NCBI RefSeq assembly: GCF_009745985.1
Contig: NZ_WFIX01000191.1
Coordinates: 372,001-436,000 of the forward strand
Direction: 5' to 3'
Source: Microbacterium karelineae
Lineage (GTDB): Bacteria; Actinomycetota; Actinomycetes; Actinomycetales; Microbacteriaceae
DNA length: 64,000 nucleotides
Numbering within the stretch: position 1 is the first letter of the stretch; each line of letters begins with the position of its first letter. Shown here piece by piece: positions 25,662 to 35,010 of this stretch. Below the pieces are notes generated by a model. That model saw only the letters and a program-made list of their open reading frames with translations, did not search any database and was not told where the DNA came from. Made by a program: the position numbers and the translations under genes.

Positions 25662-26726
25662 TCACGCCTCTGAGGGCGCCCAGACGTCGCCGATGGCGTC
25701 AGCCGCCTGATCGATGAGCTCGAGCTCCTCCGTCGTGAACGCCGGCCCGTCGAGCGCCGCGACGTTCTCGTCGATCTGCTCGGTGCGCGAGGCGCCGATG
25801 AGCGCCGACGATACGACGCCGTCGCGCAGGACCCACTGGATCGCCATCTGCGCGAGCGACTGGCCGCGTTCACGGGCGACCGCGTCGAGCGCACGCAGCT
25901 GCGCGAGCGCGCCGTCGGTGATCCGCCTGCCGCCGAGGGATCCGCGGTTCTGCGCGCGCTCGGCCGTGCCGTCGCCGAGGTACTTGCTCGTCAGCAGGCC
26001 CTGTGCGAGCGGGACGAACGCGATCGCGCCCATCCGCTCCTGACGCAGGGCGTCCGTGAGGCCGTCCTCGATCCAGCGGTCGAGGATCGAGTAGGACGGC
26101 TGGTGGATGACGAGGGGCGTTCCCATGTCGCGGGCGATCGCCTTCGCCTCGATCGTGCGCGCGGCGGAGTACGACGAGATGCCCACGTACAGCGCCTTGC
26201 CCTGGCGCACGAGCGTGTCGAGCGCGCCGATCGTCTCCTCGAGCGGCGTCACCTCGTCCTGCCTGTGGGAGTAGAAGATGTCGAGGTAGTCGACGCCCAT
26301 GCTCTTCAGCGACTGATCGGCGCTCGCGAGCAGGTACTTCCGCGAGGCCCAGTCGCCGTACGGCCCGCGCCACATGTCGTAGCCGGCCTTCGACGAGAGG
26401 ATGAGCTCGTCGCGGTACGGCGCGAGGTCCTCGCGGAAGATGCGCCCGAAATTCTTCTCGGCGGATCCGTACGGCGGGCCGTAGTTGTTCGCGAGGTCGA
26501 AGTGGGTGATGCCGCTGTCGAACGCGTGGCGCAGCAGCGTGCGCTGGCCGTCGAGGGGCATGTTGTCGCCGAAGTTCCACCACAGGCCGAGCGACAGCGG
26601 CGGCAGGAACAGGCCCGACGAGCCCACCTGGCGATAGGAGAGCTTCTCGTATCGGTCGTCTGCCGCGGCGTACGGGCGGTGCAGGTCGGCGACGGGGCGG
26701 GCGTGGAAGCGCGGGGAGTCGGTCAC
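25662..26726 (-). CDS. Aldo/keto reductase, YghZ / glyceraldehyde-3-phosphate reductase-like
   Basis: 354 residues. The AKR catalytic tetrad is recognisable: Asp and Tyr in [17 protein letters not shown], Lys in LILSSKAGY, His in [35 protein letters not shown] and the cofactor site [11 protein letters not shown] are typical of the AKR14/YghZ group, which reduces L-glyceraldehyde 3-phosphate or methylglyoxal with NADPH. The start is GTG (26724-26726), and TAGCCT ends 6 bases upstream, suggesting a leaderless mRNA. It is probably the first gene of a unit with ispE and pxpABC. Confidence 0.92.
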   Translation of the reverse strand: MTDSPRFHARPVADLHRPYAAADDRYEKLSYRQVGSSGLFLPPLSLGLWWNFGDNMPLDGQRTLLRHAFDSGITHFDLANNYGPPYGSAEKNFGRIFREDLAPYRDELILSSKAGYDMWRGPYGDWASRKYLLASADQSLKSMGVDYLDIFYSHRQDEVTPLEETIGALDTLVRQGKALYVGISSYSAARTIEAKAIARDMGTPLVIHQPSYSILDRWIEDGLTDALRQERMGAIAFVPLAQGLLTSKYLGDGTAERAQNRGSLGGRRITDGALAQLRALDAVARERGQSLAQMAIQWVLRDGVVSSALIGASRTEQIDENVAALDGPAFTTEELELIDQAADAIGDVWAPSEA

Positions 26727-26732
26727 CCTGTC

Positions 26733-26738
26733 AGGCTA
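26733..26738 (-). promoter_or_regulatory. Candidate -10 box for the aldo/keto reductase gene (leaderless)
   Basis: TAGCCT on the minus strand is separated from the GTG start by 6 bases; no ribosome-binding site fits between them. No clear -35 box. Confidence 0.45.
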
Positions 26739-26829
26739 CCGGGGCGACGGCCCCCGTGCGCGATCCGCCGGGACGCGCGCGAGACGAACGCCGTGTCGTG
26801 TGGACACGAACGGATCCCAGCGAGTTGGA

Positions 26830-26835
26830 TATAGT
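26830..26835 (+). promoter_or_regulatory. Candidate -10 box upstream of the NhaC-type gene
   Basis: TATAGT in an A/T-rich patch 25 bases before the ATG, followed by GAAGGG as the ribosome-binding site. The nearest -35-like hexamer (TGGACA, 26801-26806) is too far away (23 bases). Confidence 0.35.
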
Positions 26836-26860
26836 GATTCCGCTCGTCCCGAAGGGAACC

Positions 26861-28452
26861 ATGCCCGAGCTCACGACGTCGTACCCGGTGCTGACCCTCG
26901 TCCCGCCCGTTCTCGCCATCGCGCTCGCGATCATCACGAGACGGGTCCTCATCAGCCTCGCCGCGGGCGTCGTCGCCGCGGCGCTGCTCATATACGACCT
27001 GAATCCCCTGGCCGCCGGTGCGGCGGTCTGGCGCGCATTCGCGGGGATCTTCTGGAGCGAGGGTGCGATCAACACGTGGTACGTGGGGATCATCGTCTTC
27101 GTCGTGCTCCTCGGGATCATCACGGCCTTCATCATGATGTCCGGCGGCACGACCGCGTTCGCCGAATGGGCCGTCCGCAGGATCCTGACCCGCCGCGGCT
27201 CGCTGATCCTCCCCGCCGTCCTCGGCATCGTGATCTTCATCGACGACTACTTCAACGCGCTCGCCGTCGGGCAGGTCTCGCGGCCCGTCACCGACCGGCA
27301 CCGCGTCTCGCGCGCGAAGCTCGCCTACATCATCGACTCGACGTCGGCGCCGATCTCGGTCCTCGCCCCGTTCTCGAGCTGGGGCGCCTACATCCTCGGG
27401 ATCATCGCGCCCATCGCGGCGGCATCCGCCCTCCAGGCGTCCTCCATCGAGGCGCTCCTCGGCGCGGCGGCCGCGAACTTCTACGCGATCGCCGCGGCGC
27501 TCATGGTGTGGCTCGTGATCGTCTTCCGCATCGACATCGGGGCGATGCGCCGCGCGGAGCGCAGCGCGATCGTCGACGGCGAGCTGTTCGATCCCGACGA
27601 TGCGGTCCCCGGTCAGCTCGCGGAGGATCTCCCCGTGCACCGGCCCGGCGCGATGCGCGCGCTCATCGTCCCGTTCGCCGCGCTCGTGCTCGGCGTGCTC
27701 GCGGGCATCATCTGGACGGGCTGGTCGGCCTCGGGCAGCGGCGACATCATCGAGATCCTCGCCGCGACCGACGCGAGCACGGCGCTCGTGATCGGCGGCG
27801 TGCTCGGCCTCGTCTTCGCCCTGATCTCGTACCTGCTCACGACGCGAGCCAACGCCGCCTTCTCGGCGAAGACCTTCGGCCGCGGCTGGCTCGAGGGCGT
27901 GAAGGCGATGCTGCCGGCGCTCGGCATCCTCATCCCGGCATGGATGCTCGGCGCCCTCATCTCGGAGCTCGGCACTGGCGACTCTACCTTGGCGGGCTGC
28001 TCGAGGCGGCGCAGATGCCCGCGGCGTGGCTCGTGCCCGTGGTGTTCGTGATCGCGGCGGCGATGGCATTCGCGACGGGCACGTCGTGGGGATCCTTCGG
28101 GCTGCTGCTGCCCCTCGCGGGCGGGATCATCAACGCGATGGACGAGCCGACGATGCTGCTCCCCGTGCTCGGCGCCGTCCTCGCGGGCGCCGTCGCCGGC
28201 GACCACGCCTCTCCGATCTCGGATACGACCATCCTCTCGGCGACGGGATCCAGCTGCAGCGTCATCACGCACGTCATCACGCAGCTGCCGTATGTGGGGA
28301 GCGCGGCGATCTGCGCCCTGCTGGGCTACGTCGCGCTCGCCCTGACAGGCAGCGTCGTGGTCGGGCTGCTCGTCCTCGCCCTCGCCCTCGCCGCGTTCGT
28401 CGTCGTGATGAGGGTCGTGACGCGCCCGCTCGCCGCGGAGCCCGCAGCCTAA
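26861..28452 (+). pseudogene. NhaC-family Na+/H+ antiporter, interrupted by a frameshift
   Basis: The first part (26861 to about 27980) reads MPELTTSYPVLTLVPPVLA and contains about eight membrane helices with FIDDYFNALAVGQ and PISVLAPFSSWGAY, hallmarks of the NhaC superfamily. Near 27980 the family-like sequence leaves that frame and continues in another (LYLGGLLEAAQMPAAWLVPVVF, then TGTSWGSFGLLLPLAGG and GDHASPISDTTILSATGSSC) to the stop at 28450-28452. A single-base deletion around 27980-27984 explains the change. In the first frame translation ends at 28051. It would exchange Na+ and H+ (or a related solute) if intact. The second part ends overlapping the ksgA stop by 4 bases. Either a real mutation or a sequencing error; the rest is well preserved. 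Confidence 0.85.
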
Positions 28453-29306
28453 TCCGCGCGGCCCGCGGCCTGGGCGATCCGCCGGAACGCGTGCACGTCG
28501 AGCGACTCTCCGCGCGCCGTCGGCTCGACCCCCGCGGCCTCGAGGATCTCGCTCGCCGATGCGGCGGATCCGCCCAGCTCGCGCGAGAGCGCCTGGCGCA
28601 GCATCTTGCGGCGCTGCTGGAACGCGAGATCGATGATGCGGAAGGTGGCCTCGCGCTCGGCGACGGATCCGAGGGGCTCGGCCGAGCGCTCGAAGCCGAC
28701 GAGCACGCTGTCGACGTTCGGGACGGGCCAGAAGACCTGGCGCGAGACGGTGCCGACGAGCCGCCAGGATCCGTACCAGGCCGCCTTCGCGCTCGGGGAT
28801 CCGTAGATCTTGGATCCGGGGCTCGCCGCGAGCCGCTCGCCGACCTCCGCCTGCACCATCACGACGCCGCGCGACAACGACGGGAACGTCTGCATGAAGT
28901 GCAGCAGCACGGGGACCGACACGTTGTACGGCAGGTTCGCGACGAGGACCTCGGGGTCGCCCGGGAGCTCCGCGATGGTCATGGCGTCGTGCTCGACGAC
29001 GGTCAGCTGGCCGCTCGGCACGCCCTGCTCGGCGGCCGTCTGGGCGAGGCGCGAGGCGAGGCGCGAGTCGATCTCGACGGCCGTCACGCTCGCGCCCTGC
29101 TCGAGGATCGCGAGGGTGAGGGATCCGAGACCCGGGCCGATCTCGACGACGCGCTCCGCTGGCGCGACCCGCGCCGTGTGCACGATCTTGCGCACCGTGT
29201 TCGCGTCGACCACGAAGTTCTGTCCGAGCTTCTTCGTCGGGGTGACGTCGAGCTCGCCCGCGAGGCGGCGGATGTCGGCGGCCCCGAGCAGGCGAACGTC
29301 AGTCAT
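28449..29306 (-). CDS. ksgA: 16S rRNA dimethyladenosine transferase (A1518/A1519)
   Basis: 285 residues. It dimethylates two adjacent adenines near the 3' end of 16S rRNA during 30S assembly, and its loss gives kasugamycin resistance. Motifs: TPTKKLGQNFVVD at the N-terminus, the SAM-binding VVEIGPGLGSLT, VTAVEID, and the catalytic NLPYNVSVPVL, with the C-terminal domain up to the stop. Full length for the family. It follows tatD by 53 bases on the same strand. No rpfB gene lies between tatD and ksgA here, unlike in mycobacteria. Its stop overlaps that of the convergent nhaC by 4 bases. Confidence 0.97.
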   Translation of the reverse strand: MTDVRLLGAADIRRLAGELDVTPTKKLGQNFVVDANTVRKIVHTARVAPAERVVEIGPGLGSLTLAILEQGASVTAVEIDSRLASRLAQTAAEQGVPSGQLTVVEHDAMTIAELPGDPEVLVANLPYNVSVPVLLHFMQTFPSLSRGVVMVQAEVGERLAASPGSKIYGSPSAKAAWYGSWRLVGTVSRQVFWPVPNVDSVLVGFERSAEPLGSVAEREATFRIIDLAFQQRRKMLRQALSRELGGSAASASEILEAAGVEPTARGESLDVHAFRRIAQAAGRAD

Positions 29307-29359
29307 CCCGCCATCTTCTCACCCCGCGCCGGGAGATCCCCGGCGCGTGGCCGCCGGGT

Positions 29360-30232
29360 TCAGAACTCCCCGTAGACCTCGCGGGTGTTCGCGGCGACCT
29401 GCGCGCAGAGCTCATCGAGGTCGACGCTGAGCTCTGCGGCGAGGAAGCGCATCGTGAGCGGCACGAGATACGGCGCGTTGGGGCGCCCGCGGTACGGCAC
29501 GGGCGTGAGGAACGGCGCGTCGGTCTCGACGAGGATCCGCTCGCGGGGTGTGACGGCGAGGGCGTCGCGCAGGTTCTGGGCGTTCTTGAACGTCACGTTG
29601 CCGGCGAACGAGAGCCAGTAGCCGTGCTCGGCGGCCTCGCGCGCCATCTGCTCATCACCCGAGAAGCAGTGGAACACCGTCTTCTCGGGGGCGCCGACGC
29701 GCGCGAGGGTGTCGAGCACATCCCGGTGCGCGTCGCGGTCGTGGATCTGCATCGCGATGCCGTGCTTCTTGGCGAGCGCGATGTGCGCCTCGAATGAGCG
29801 CATCTGCGCGGGACGCCCCTCCTCACCCGTGCGGAAGTGGTCGAGCCCCGTTTCGCCGATCGCCCGCACGCGCGGATGCGCGGCGAGCTCGTCGATCACG
29901 CCGATCGCCTCGTCGAGGCGGCCGTCGGCCGCGTACACGGGGGCGTCGTTGGGGTGGATCGCGACGGCCGCGAGCACGCGCGCGTCACGTTCGGCGGCGG
30001 CGACTGCCCAGCGGGACGACGCGATGTCGCCCGAGGCCTGTACGACGCCCGAGACGCCGGCCGCCTCGGCCCGCGCGAGCTGCTCGTCGAGGGTCAGCGG
30101 GTCGTCGCCGTCGTCGATCTCGAGGTGGCAGTGGTTGTCGTAGACCGCCACCGCGAGCGGCTCGGGCGCCTCGGGGTGCGTGAGGTCCTTCCGGCCCTTC
30201 TTCTCGCGCGCGGTGACATACGTCTCGGTCAT
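29360..30232 (-). CDS. tatD: TatD-family metal-dependent DNase
   Basis: 290 residues of a TIM-barrel metallohydrolase. The metal ligands are visible: DNHCHLEID at the N-terminus (HxH), the Glu in IGETGLDHF, His in MQIHDRDAH and FHCFSGD, and the Asp in ETDAPFLTP. TatD proteins act as 3'-5' exonucleases in DNA repair or turnover. A 30-residue basic N-terminal extension (MTETYVTAREKKGRKDLTHPEAP) precedes the barrel, common in Actinobacteria. It starts 9 bases after the metG stop, so metG-tatD-ksgA form an operon. Confidence 0.95.
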   Translation of the reverse strand: MTETYVTAREKKGRKDLTHPEAPEPLAVAVYDNHCHLEIDDGDDPLTLDEQLARAEAAGVSGVVQASGDIASSRWAVAAAERDARVLAAVAIHPNDAPVYAADGRLDEAIGVIDELAAHPRVRAIGETGLDHFRTGEEGRPAQMRSFEAHIALAKKHGIAMQIHDRDAHRDVLDTLARVGAPEKTVFHCFSGDEQMAREAAEHGYWLSFAGNVTFKNAQNLRDALAVTPRERILVETDAPFLTPVPYRGRPNAPYLVPLTMRFLAAELSVDLDELCAQVAANTREVYGEF

Positions 30233-30241
30233 CGGTGCGTG

Positions 30242-31807
30242 TCAGTCTTCCTCGATGCGCGGGAACAGCGGGGCGATCTTCGCGACCGTCGCGCCGGCGG
30301 GCAGCTGGCCCCAGCGCCCCGCCTCGCGGATCGGCTGCTCGGCGAGCGCGCCCTCGGCGCCGAGCGCCTGCCACAGCTTCTGTGTGGACGCGGGCATCAC
30401 GGGCGAGAGCAGCACGGCGAGGGCGCGCAGGCCCTCGAGGCACGTGTACAGCACGGTCGCGAGGCGCTCGCGCATCGCGTCGTCCTTCGCGAGCGCCCAC
30501 GGCTCGTTCTCGGTGATATAGCCGTTGAGCGCGTCGACGATCGTCCAGATCTCGTCGATCGCCTGGTCGATGCGGAAGCGCTCGATCGCCGCATCCGCGT
30601 TCCGCGTGGCATCCGCCACGAGCGTCTGCACGGCCCGGTCGCCGTCGGTGTACTCACCGGGCTCCGGGACGGATCCGCCGAAGTACTTCGCCGTCATCGC
30701 GACGGACCGCGAGGCGAGGTTGCCGAAGCCGTTCGCGAGCTCGGCGTGGTAACGGGCGACCATGTCCTCCCACGAGAACGAGCCGTCCTGTCCGAAGGCG
30801 ATCGCCGAGAGGAAGTAGAAGCGGTAGGCGTCGGAGCCGAAGGTGTCGACGAGCGTCTGCGGCGCGATGCCCGTGGCCTTCGACTTCGACATCTTCTCGC
30901 CGCCGACGAGCAGCCAGCCGTGTGCGAAGACGCCCTTCGGCACGTCGAGGCCGGCGGCCATGAGCATCGCGGGCCAGATCACGGCGTGGAAGCGCAGGAT
31001 GTCCTTGCCGACGACGTGATAGCCGGGCCAGCGGCGCGCGAAGTCGCCCTCGTCGGCCCCGTAGCCGATCGCCGTCGCATAGTTCAGCAGGGCGTCGACC
31101 CACACATAGATGACGTGCGACGAGTCCCACGGCACGGGGATGCCCCAGTCGAAGGCGCTGCGCGAGATCGACAGGTCCTTCAGGCCCTGCTGCACGAAGG
31201 CGATGACCTCGTTGCGCGCCGACTCGGGCTGCACGAAGTCGGGCTGCTCGCGGAACAGCTCGAGCAGCCTGTCCTGGAACTCGCTGAGCTTGAAGAAGTA
31301 ATTCTTCTCGTGCAGCAGCTCGAGCGGCTTCGAGTGGATCGCGCAGACCTTGAGGCCCTCGAACGCGCCCGTGCCCTCGACGATCTCGCTGTCGGGCTTG
31401 AACTCCTCGCAGCCGACGCAGTACAGCGCCTCGTACTCGCCCGCGTAGATGTAGCCGCGGTCGTAGATCGCCTGGATGAACGCCTTGACGCTCTCCTCGT
31501 GGCGCTCCTGCGTCGTGCGGATGAAGTCGTCGTTGGCGACGTCGAGCGTCTCGAGCAGCGGGAACCACTCCTCGCTGACGAGCTTGTCGACCCACTCCTG
31601 CGGACTCACGCCGTTCGCGGCGGCCGCGCGCATCATCTTCTGGCCGTGCTCGTCGGTGCCGGTGAGCATCCAGGTGTCGTCACCCGCCTGGCGGTGCCAG
31701 CGCGCGAGCGCGTCGACCGCCACCGTCGTGTACCCGTGCCCGATGTGGGGAACATCGCTGGGGTAGTAGATGGGCGTGGTGATGTAGAACGAACCGCCGG
31801 AAGTCAC
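30242..31807 (-). CDS. metG: Methionyl-tRNA synthetase
   Basis: 521 residues, a class I aminoacyl-tRNA synthetase. FYITTPIYYPSDVPHIGHGY carries the HIGH-type signature, CVGCEEF lies in the zinc-knuckle region, and EKMSKSKATG is the KMSKS loop. It ends after the anticodon-binding domain, without the C-terminal tRNA-binding domain of the long enteric form. I prefer the GTG at 31805-31807 (VTSGGSFYIT), because TAGACT ends 6 bases upstream and would make it leaderless; a GTG at 31813 would touch that box. First gene of metG-tatD-ksgA. Confidence 0.97.
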   Translation of the reverse strand: MTSGGSFYITTPIYYPSDVPHIGHGYTTVAVDALARWHRQAGDDTWMLTGTDEHGQKMMRAAAANGVSPQEWVDKLVSEEWFPLLETLDVANDDFIRTTQERHEESVKAFIQAIYDRGYIYAGEYEALYCVGCEEFKPDSEIVEGTGAFEGLKVCAIHSKPLELLHEKNYFFKLSEFQDRLLELFREQPDFVQPESARNEVIAFVQQGLKDLSISRSAFDWGIPVPWDSSHVIYVWVDALLNYATAIGYGADEGDFARRWPGYHVVGKDILRFHAVIWPAMLMAAGLDVPKGVFAHGWLLVGGEKMSKSKATGIAPQTLVDTFGSDAYRFYFLSAIAFGQDGSFSWEDMVARYHAELANGFGNLASRSVAMTAKYFGGSVPEPGEYTDGDRAVQTLVADATRNADAAIERFRIDQAIDEIWTIVDALNGYITENEPWALAKDDAMRERLATVLYTCLEGLRALAVLLSPVMPASTQKLWQALGAEGALAEQPIREAGRWGQLPAGATVAKIAPLFPRIEED

Positions 31808-31813
31808 CCGCAC

Positions 31814-31819
31814 AGTCTA
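31814..31819 (-). promoter_or_regulatory. Candidate -10 box of metG (leaderless)
   Basis: TAGACT on the minus strand lies 6 bases before the GTG at 31807, which would leave no 5' untranslated region and hence no room for a T-box or other leader. Confidence 0.5.
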
Positions 31820-31865
31820 TGGGGGCCGTGCGAGCGTGTTTCACAGCGTCCGGCGCACGTCGGCC

Positions 31866-33734
31866 TCAGCGCAGGAACGCCTCGAGGATCGGGCCCGCCG
31901 TCTCGGATCCCGACTCCGCGTCGTCGACGAACACGGCGACGGCCAGGTCGCCCTGCGTGCCGATCATCCAGCCGTGCACGGGGAGGTTCCCGTCGTCGTC
32001 GGGCTCGCCGTATTCGGCGGTCCCCGTCTTGGCCCCGACGGCGGGCTCGAGGCCGGAGAGGAACGTCGCGGATCCCTCTGTGACGACGGCGCGCATGAGG
32101 TCCCGCAGCGTCTCCGCCTCGTCCGCGGCGAGCGCCACGGCGGGGGCCTCCGCCTCGGGCTCCTCGCCCGCGATGAGGTGCGGCGTCACGGTGCTCCCGG
32201 CGCTCACGGACGCCGCCGCGGTCGCCATCGCGAGCGGGCTCGCGAGAACGCGCCCCTGGCCGATCATGTCGGCGGCGAACTCCGTCTCGCCCTCCGCCTC
32301 GGGCACGGATCCGAGGAAGGCGGGGATCCCGAGATCCGCCTCGACGCCGAGGCCGAGGGATCTCGCCGCCTCGGCGAGCGCGTCGTCGTCGAGGATCCCG
32401 CGCTGGCCGATGAGCGCCGTGTTGCACGAGTTCGCGATCGCCTCGCGCAGGGTGATGTCGCCCGTCGCGCCCGCGGGGTAGTCGTCGTAGTTGTGGAACG
32501 CGTATCCGTCGACCGTCACGGTCGCGGCGCAGGTGACGACGTCGCCGGGCGCCGCACCCGCGCGCAGGAGGGCGAGCGCCGTCGCCACCTTGAACGTCGA
32601 GCCCGGCGCGTACTGACCCGCGGTGGCGGCGTTCGGGATCTCGCTCGCGGGGCCGTCGGACGCCGCGAGGATCTCGCCGCTCGACGGCCGGATCGCGACG
32701 AGCGCGCTCGTGCCGGCCACGTCCGCGAGCACGGCGTCGGCCCGGTTCTGCATGTCGACGTCGAGCGTCGTGACGAGCGGATCCGCCTCCTCGGCGTCCC
32801 AGCTGATGAGATCCCGGCGCTCCGCGTCGTCGCCCTCGCCGGACACTGCGCTGATCGTGATGGCGGGCGTCCCGCGGAGCTCCTCGTCGTAGGCGGCCTG
32901 CACGCCCGAGAGGCCGACCTGGTCGCCCTCGCGGATCTCGCCCTCCGACGCCTCGATGATCTCGGCCGTCGCCTCGCCGACGGAGCCGAGCAGGTCGCGG
33001 GCGAACTCGCGCGTGGGCGCGAGCAGCATCGTGTCGTCGACGGCGTTCGCGCCGGGGATCTCCGCGTACCCGTCGGCGACCCGCTCGGCCGCGCCCTCGG
33101 GGCGCAGCACGATCGCCTCCACGAAGGCGAGCTCGCCCATCTGCTCGGCCCGTGCCGCGAACTCGTCGGGGTCGATCCCCACAGCCTCGGCGATCGCCTC
33201 GGCGCTCGATGCGACCTGGTCCTCGTCGATCCAGCTCTTGTCGAGGCCGTAGCGCGTGACGGGTCGCTCGGTCACGAGGACCTCGTCGTCGGCGCCGAGG
33301 ATCTCGGCGCGCTCCGGATGCTCGCGCGTCAGCTCGATCCGCTCGCCGGCCTCGAGGCCGTCCGCGACGAGCGACGGATCCCACTCGAGGATCCAGGCGT
33401 CGTCGCCGTCGGTGAGGGTCGCCGTCGTCTCGTACGTCCACTCGCGGTCGTCGATGCTCCACGCCCACGACAGCGGCACGGTCGCGGATCCGCCCTCCCG
33501 CGCGATCTCCCCCGCCTCGACCGTGACCGGCTGGCCGGCGAGCGGCTCGACGAGCTCCGAGAACTCGCCCGCATCGCCGCCCGCGATCTCGATGCCGTCG
33601 AGCGCGTGACCCTCGAGGGCCGTGGTCAGGTCGCCCACAGCGGTGTCGAGCCCGTCATCGCCCGTGCAGGCGGTGAGGCCGAGAACGGGCAGGAGCAGGA
33701 TGCCGGCGAGGCGGGCGGCGCGCGAGGAGGTCAT
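31866..33734 (-). CDS. Lipoprotein class B penicillin-binding protein (transpeptidase)
   Basis: 622 residues. A signal sequence ends in the lipobox LTAC (Cys about 24), so it is an exported, lipid-anchored protein. An NTF2-like MecA_N-type domain (about 30-150) and a dimerisation region precede the transpeptidase, which has all three motifs: STFK (serine nucleophile), SCN (in ANSCNTAL) and KTG (in GAKTGTAEYG). It cross-links peptidoglycan outside the membrane. The architecture matches mycobacterial PBP-lipo and the MecA group, but beta-lactam affinity cannot be judged. I chose the ATG at 33732-33734 (MTSSRAAR); one 9 bases upstream is possible. It precedes metG on the same strand by 52 bases. 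Confidence 0.93.
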   Translation of the reverse strand: MTSSRAARLAGILLLPVLGLTACTGDDGLDTAVGDLTTALEGHALDGIEIAGGDAGEFSELVEPLAGQPVTVEAGEIAREGGSATVPLSWAWSIDDREWTYETTATLTDGDDAWILEWDPSLVADGLEAGERIELTREHPERAEILGADDEVLVTERPVTRYGLDKSWIDEDQVASSAEAIAEAVGIDPDEFAARAEQMGELAFVEAIVLRPEGAAERVADGYAEIPGANAVDDTMLLAPTREFARDLLGSVGEATAEIIEASEGEIREGDQVGLSGVQAAYDEELRGTPAITISAVSGEGDDAERRDLISWDAEEADPLVTTLDVDMQNRADAVLADVAGTSALVAIRPSSGEILAASDGPASEIPNAATAGQYAPGSTFKVATALALLRAGAAPGDVVTCAATVTVDGYAFHNYDDYPAGATGDITLREAIANSCNTALIGQRGILDDDALAEAARSLGLGVEADLGIPAFLGSVPEAEGETEFAADMIGQGRVLASPLAMATAAASVSAGSTVTPHLIAGEEPEAEAPAVALAADEAETLRDLMRAVVTEGSATFLSGLEPAVGAKTGTAEYGEPDDDGNLPVHGWMIGTQGDLAVAVFVDDAESGSETAGPILEAFLR

Positions 33735-33767
33735 CGCCCCCATCCTGCCCGATCCGGGGTGCCGAAC

Positions 33768-33793
33768 GGTCGTTCTGGGCGTGCAGAACGACC
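33768..33793. terminator. Terminator downstream of the LacI-type gene
   Basis: Perfect 10-bp arms GGTCGTTCTG/CAGAACGACC with a 6-base loop, 38 bases past the stop of the repressor gene and before the PBP gene on the same strand. Confidence 0.7.
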
Positions 33794-33830
33794 ACGGGCC
33801 CCCCGCGAGTCGCGTCATCCTCCGCCGAGG

Positions 33831-34850
33831 TCACGCCCGGGTGCTCGCGCGCACGATCAGCTCCGTCGGGACGACGATCGTCTCGCCCGGCTCGCCCGCG
33901 ATGACCCGGGCGAGCATCTCGACCATGCTCTCGCTGATGCGCGCCCACGGCTGCCGCATCGTGGTGAGGGGCGGATCGTGCTCGGCCGCGACGCCCGAGT
34001 CGTCGAAGCCGGCGACGGCGACATCGCCGGGGACCGTCAGTCGCGCGGCGCGCAGTGCCGCGACGGCGCCGATCGCCATGCTGTCGGACGCCGCGAAGAC
34101 CGCGTCGACATCCTGCGAGCGCGCGAGGATCCGCTCCATCGCGTCGCGCCCGCTGGCCTTTCCGAAGTCCCCCGCGTCGATGAGGTCCTCGTCGATGAGC
34201 TCGCCCATCTCGGCGCGGAATCCCGCGAGGCGGAACCGTCCGCCCGGAGTGTCGGACGGACCGGCGATGTGCGCGATGCGACGGCGGCCGGTGTCGAGGA
34301 GGTGGCGGGTGACGGCACGCGCGGATCCCTCCTCGTCGACGCCGACGGAGGGCACCCCCGCGCCGCCGCCGAGAGGCAGGCCCGCGCAGACGACGGGCGC
34401 CTGCGCGTCGACGAGCCGCTGCGTGAAGGGGTCGCCCTCGTGGCTCGAGATGAGCATGACGCCGTCGACGTGGCCCGCATGGACGTACTCGAGCACGCGC
34501 TCCTTCTCGGCGTCGCTCCCCGCGGCGAGCAGGACCAGTGTCTGGCCGCGCGCCGAGACGGCCTCGGCGGATCCGCGCAGCAGCAGGGAGTACGTCGGAT
34601 CCTCGAAGAGCAGGTGATGCGGCTCCGTCAGCAGGAAGGCGACGGAGTTCGACCGACCCGTCGCGAGGCTGCGCGCGTGGTGATTCGCCGTGTAGCCGGT
34701 CTCGCGGATCGCCTTCTCGACGGCCTCGCGCGCGTCGGGCGACACCCAGTGTCCGCCGTTGAGCACCCGAGACACCGTGCCGCGGGAGACGCCGGCCACC
34801 TCCGCGATGTCGCGGATCGTGGGCTTCCTGCGCCGAGTCGCACCGTCCAT
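33831..34850 (-). CDS. ganR: LacI-family repressor of the galactan locus
   Basis: 339 residues. The N-terminal LacI helix-turn-helix and hinge are clear (TIRDIAEVAGVSRGTVSRVLNGG, residues about 11-60), followed by a periplasmic-binding-protein-like sugar domain ending in PTELIVRAS. It diverges from the beta-galactosidase/ABC/galactanase genes; the gap holds two copies of a 14-bp near-palindrome, so it most likely represses them until galactose, galactobiose or a similar ligand binds. The name follows GanR of Bacillus subtilis by function and context. ATG at 34848-34850 with TAGGCT 7 bases upstream; operator 1 falls at the -35 position, implying autoregulation. Confidence 0.88.
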   Translation of the reverse strand: MDGATRRRKPTIRDIAEVAGVSRGTVSRVLNGGHWVSPDAREAVEKAIRETGYTANHHARSLATGRSNSVAFLLTEPHHLLFEDPTYSLLLRGSAEAVSARGQTLVLLAAGSDAEKERVLEYVHAGHVDGVMLISSHEGDPFTQRLVDAQAPVVCAGLPLGGGAGVPSVGVDEEGSARAVTRHLLDTGRRRIAHIAGPSDTPGGRFRLAGFRAEMGELIDEDLIDAGDFGKASGRDAMERILARSQDVDAVFAASDSMAIGAVAALRAARLTVPGDVAVAGFDDSGVAAEHDPPLTTMRQPWARISESMVEMLARVIAGEPGETIVVPTELIVRASTRA

Positions 34851-34857
34851 ACGCGGG

Positions 34858-34863
34858 AGCCTA
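34858..34863 (-). promoter_or_regulatory. Candidate -10 box of the LacI-type gene (leaderless)
   Basis: TAGGCT on the minus strand, 7 bases before the ATG. The same box and spacing recur at rsmI and at the aldo/keto reductase gene near 57.5 kb. Confidence 0.5.
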
Positions 34864-34881
34864 CCCCGGTCGACTCCTCGC

Positions 34882-34895
34882 TGGGACCGGTCACA
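34882..34895. promoter_or_regulatory. LacI-type operator 1
   Basis: TGGGACCGGTCACA, with the LacI-like CCGG centre and imperfect dyad symmetry, lies 19-32 bases upstream of the repressor's own -10 box, covering its -35 region. An identical copy lies 68 bases away. Confidence 0.75.
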
Positions 34896-34949
34896 GTTCG
34901 ATAACGGATGCCGTCCGGACATGGCGGCGGATGGCGCCGACTCGCAGAC

Positions 34950-34963
34950 TGGGACCGGTCACA
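34950..34963. promoter_or_regulatory. LacI-type operator 2
   Basis: Second identical copy of TGGGACCGGTCACA, 47 bases before the beta-galactosidase start. A 68-bp spacing between identical sites would permit looping or cooperative repression of both divergent promoters. Confidence 0.75.
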
Positions 34964-35010
34964 GGGATGTGGCCCCCGAGAGATCGGGACGACGAGACCG
35001 ACGGAGATCC

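Noticed and set aside
27975-27990. Programmed ribosomal frameshifting in the NhaC-type gene
   Set aside because: No slippery sequence, downstream pseudoknot or internal Shine-Dalgarno element is visible, and this family is not known to use frameshifting.
31808-31865. T-box or other leader element upstream of metG
   Set aside because: The predicted -10 box lies 6 bases from the start codon and only about 50 bases separate metG from the PBP gene.
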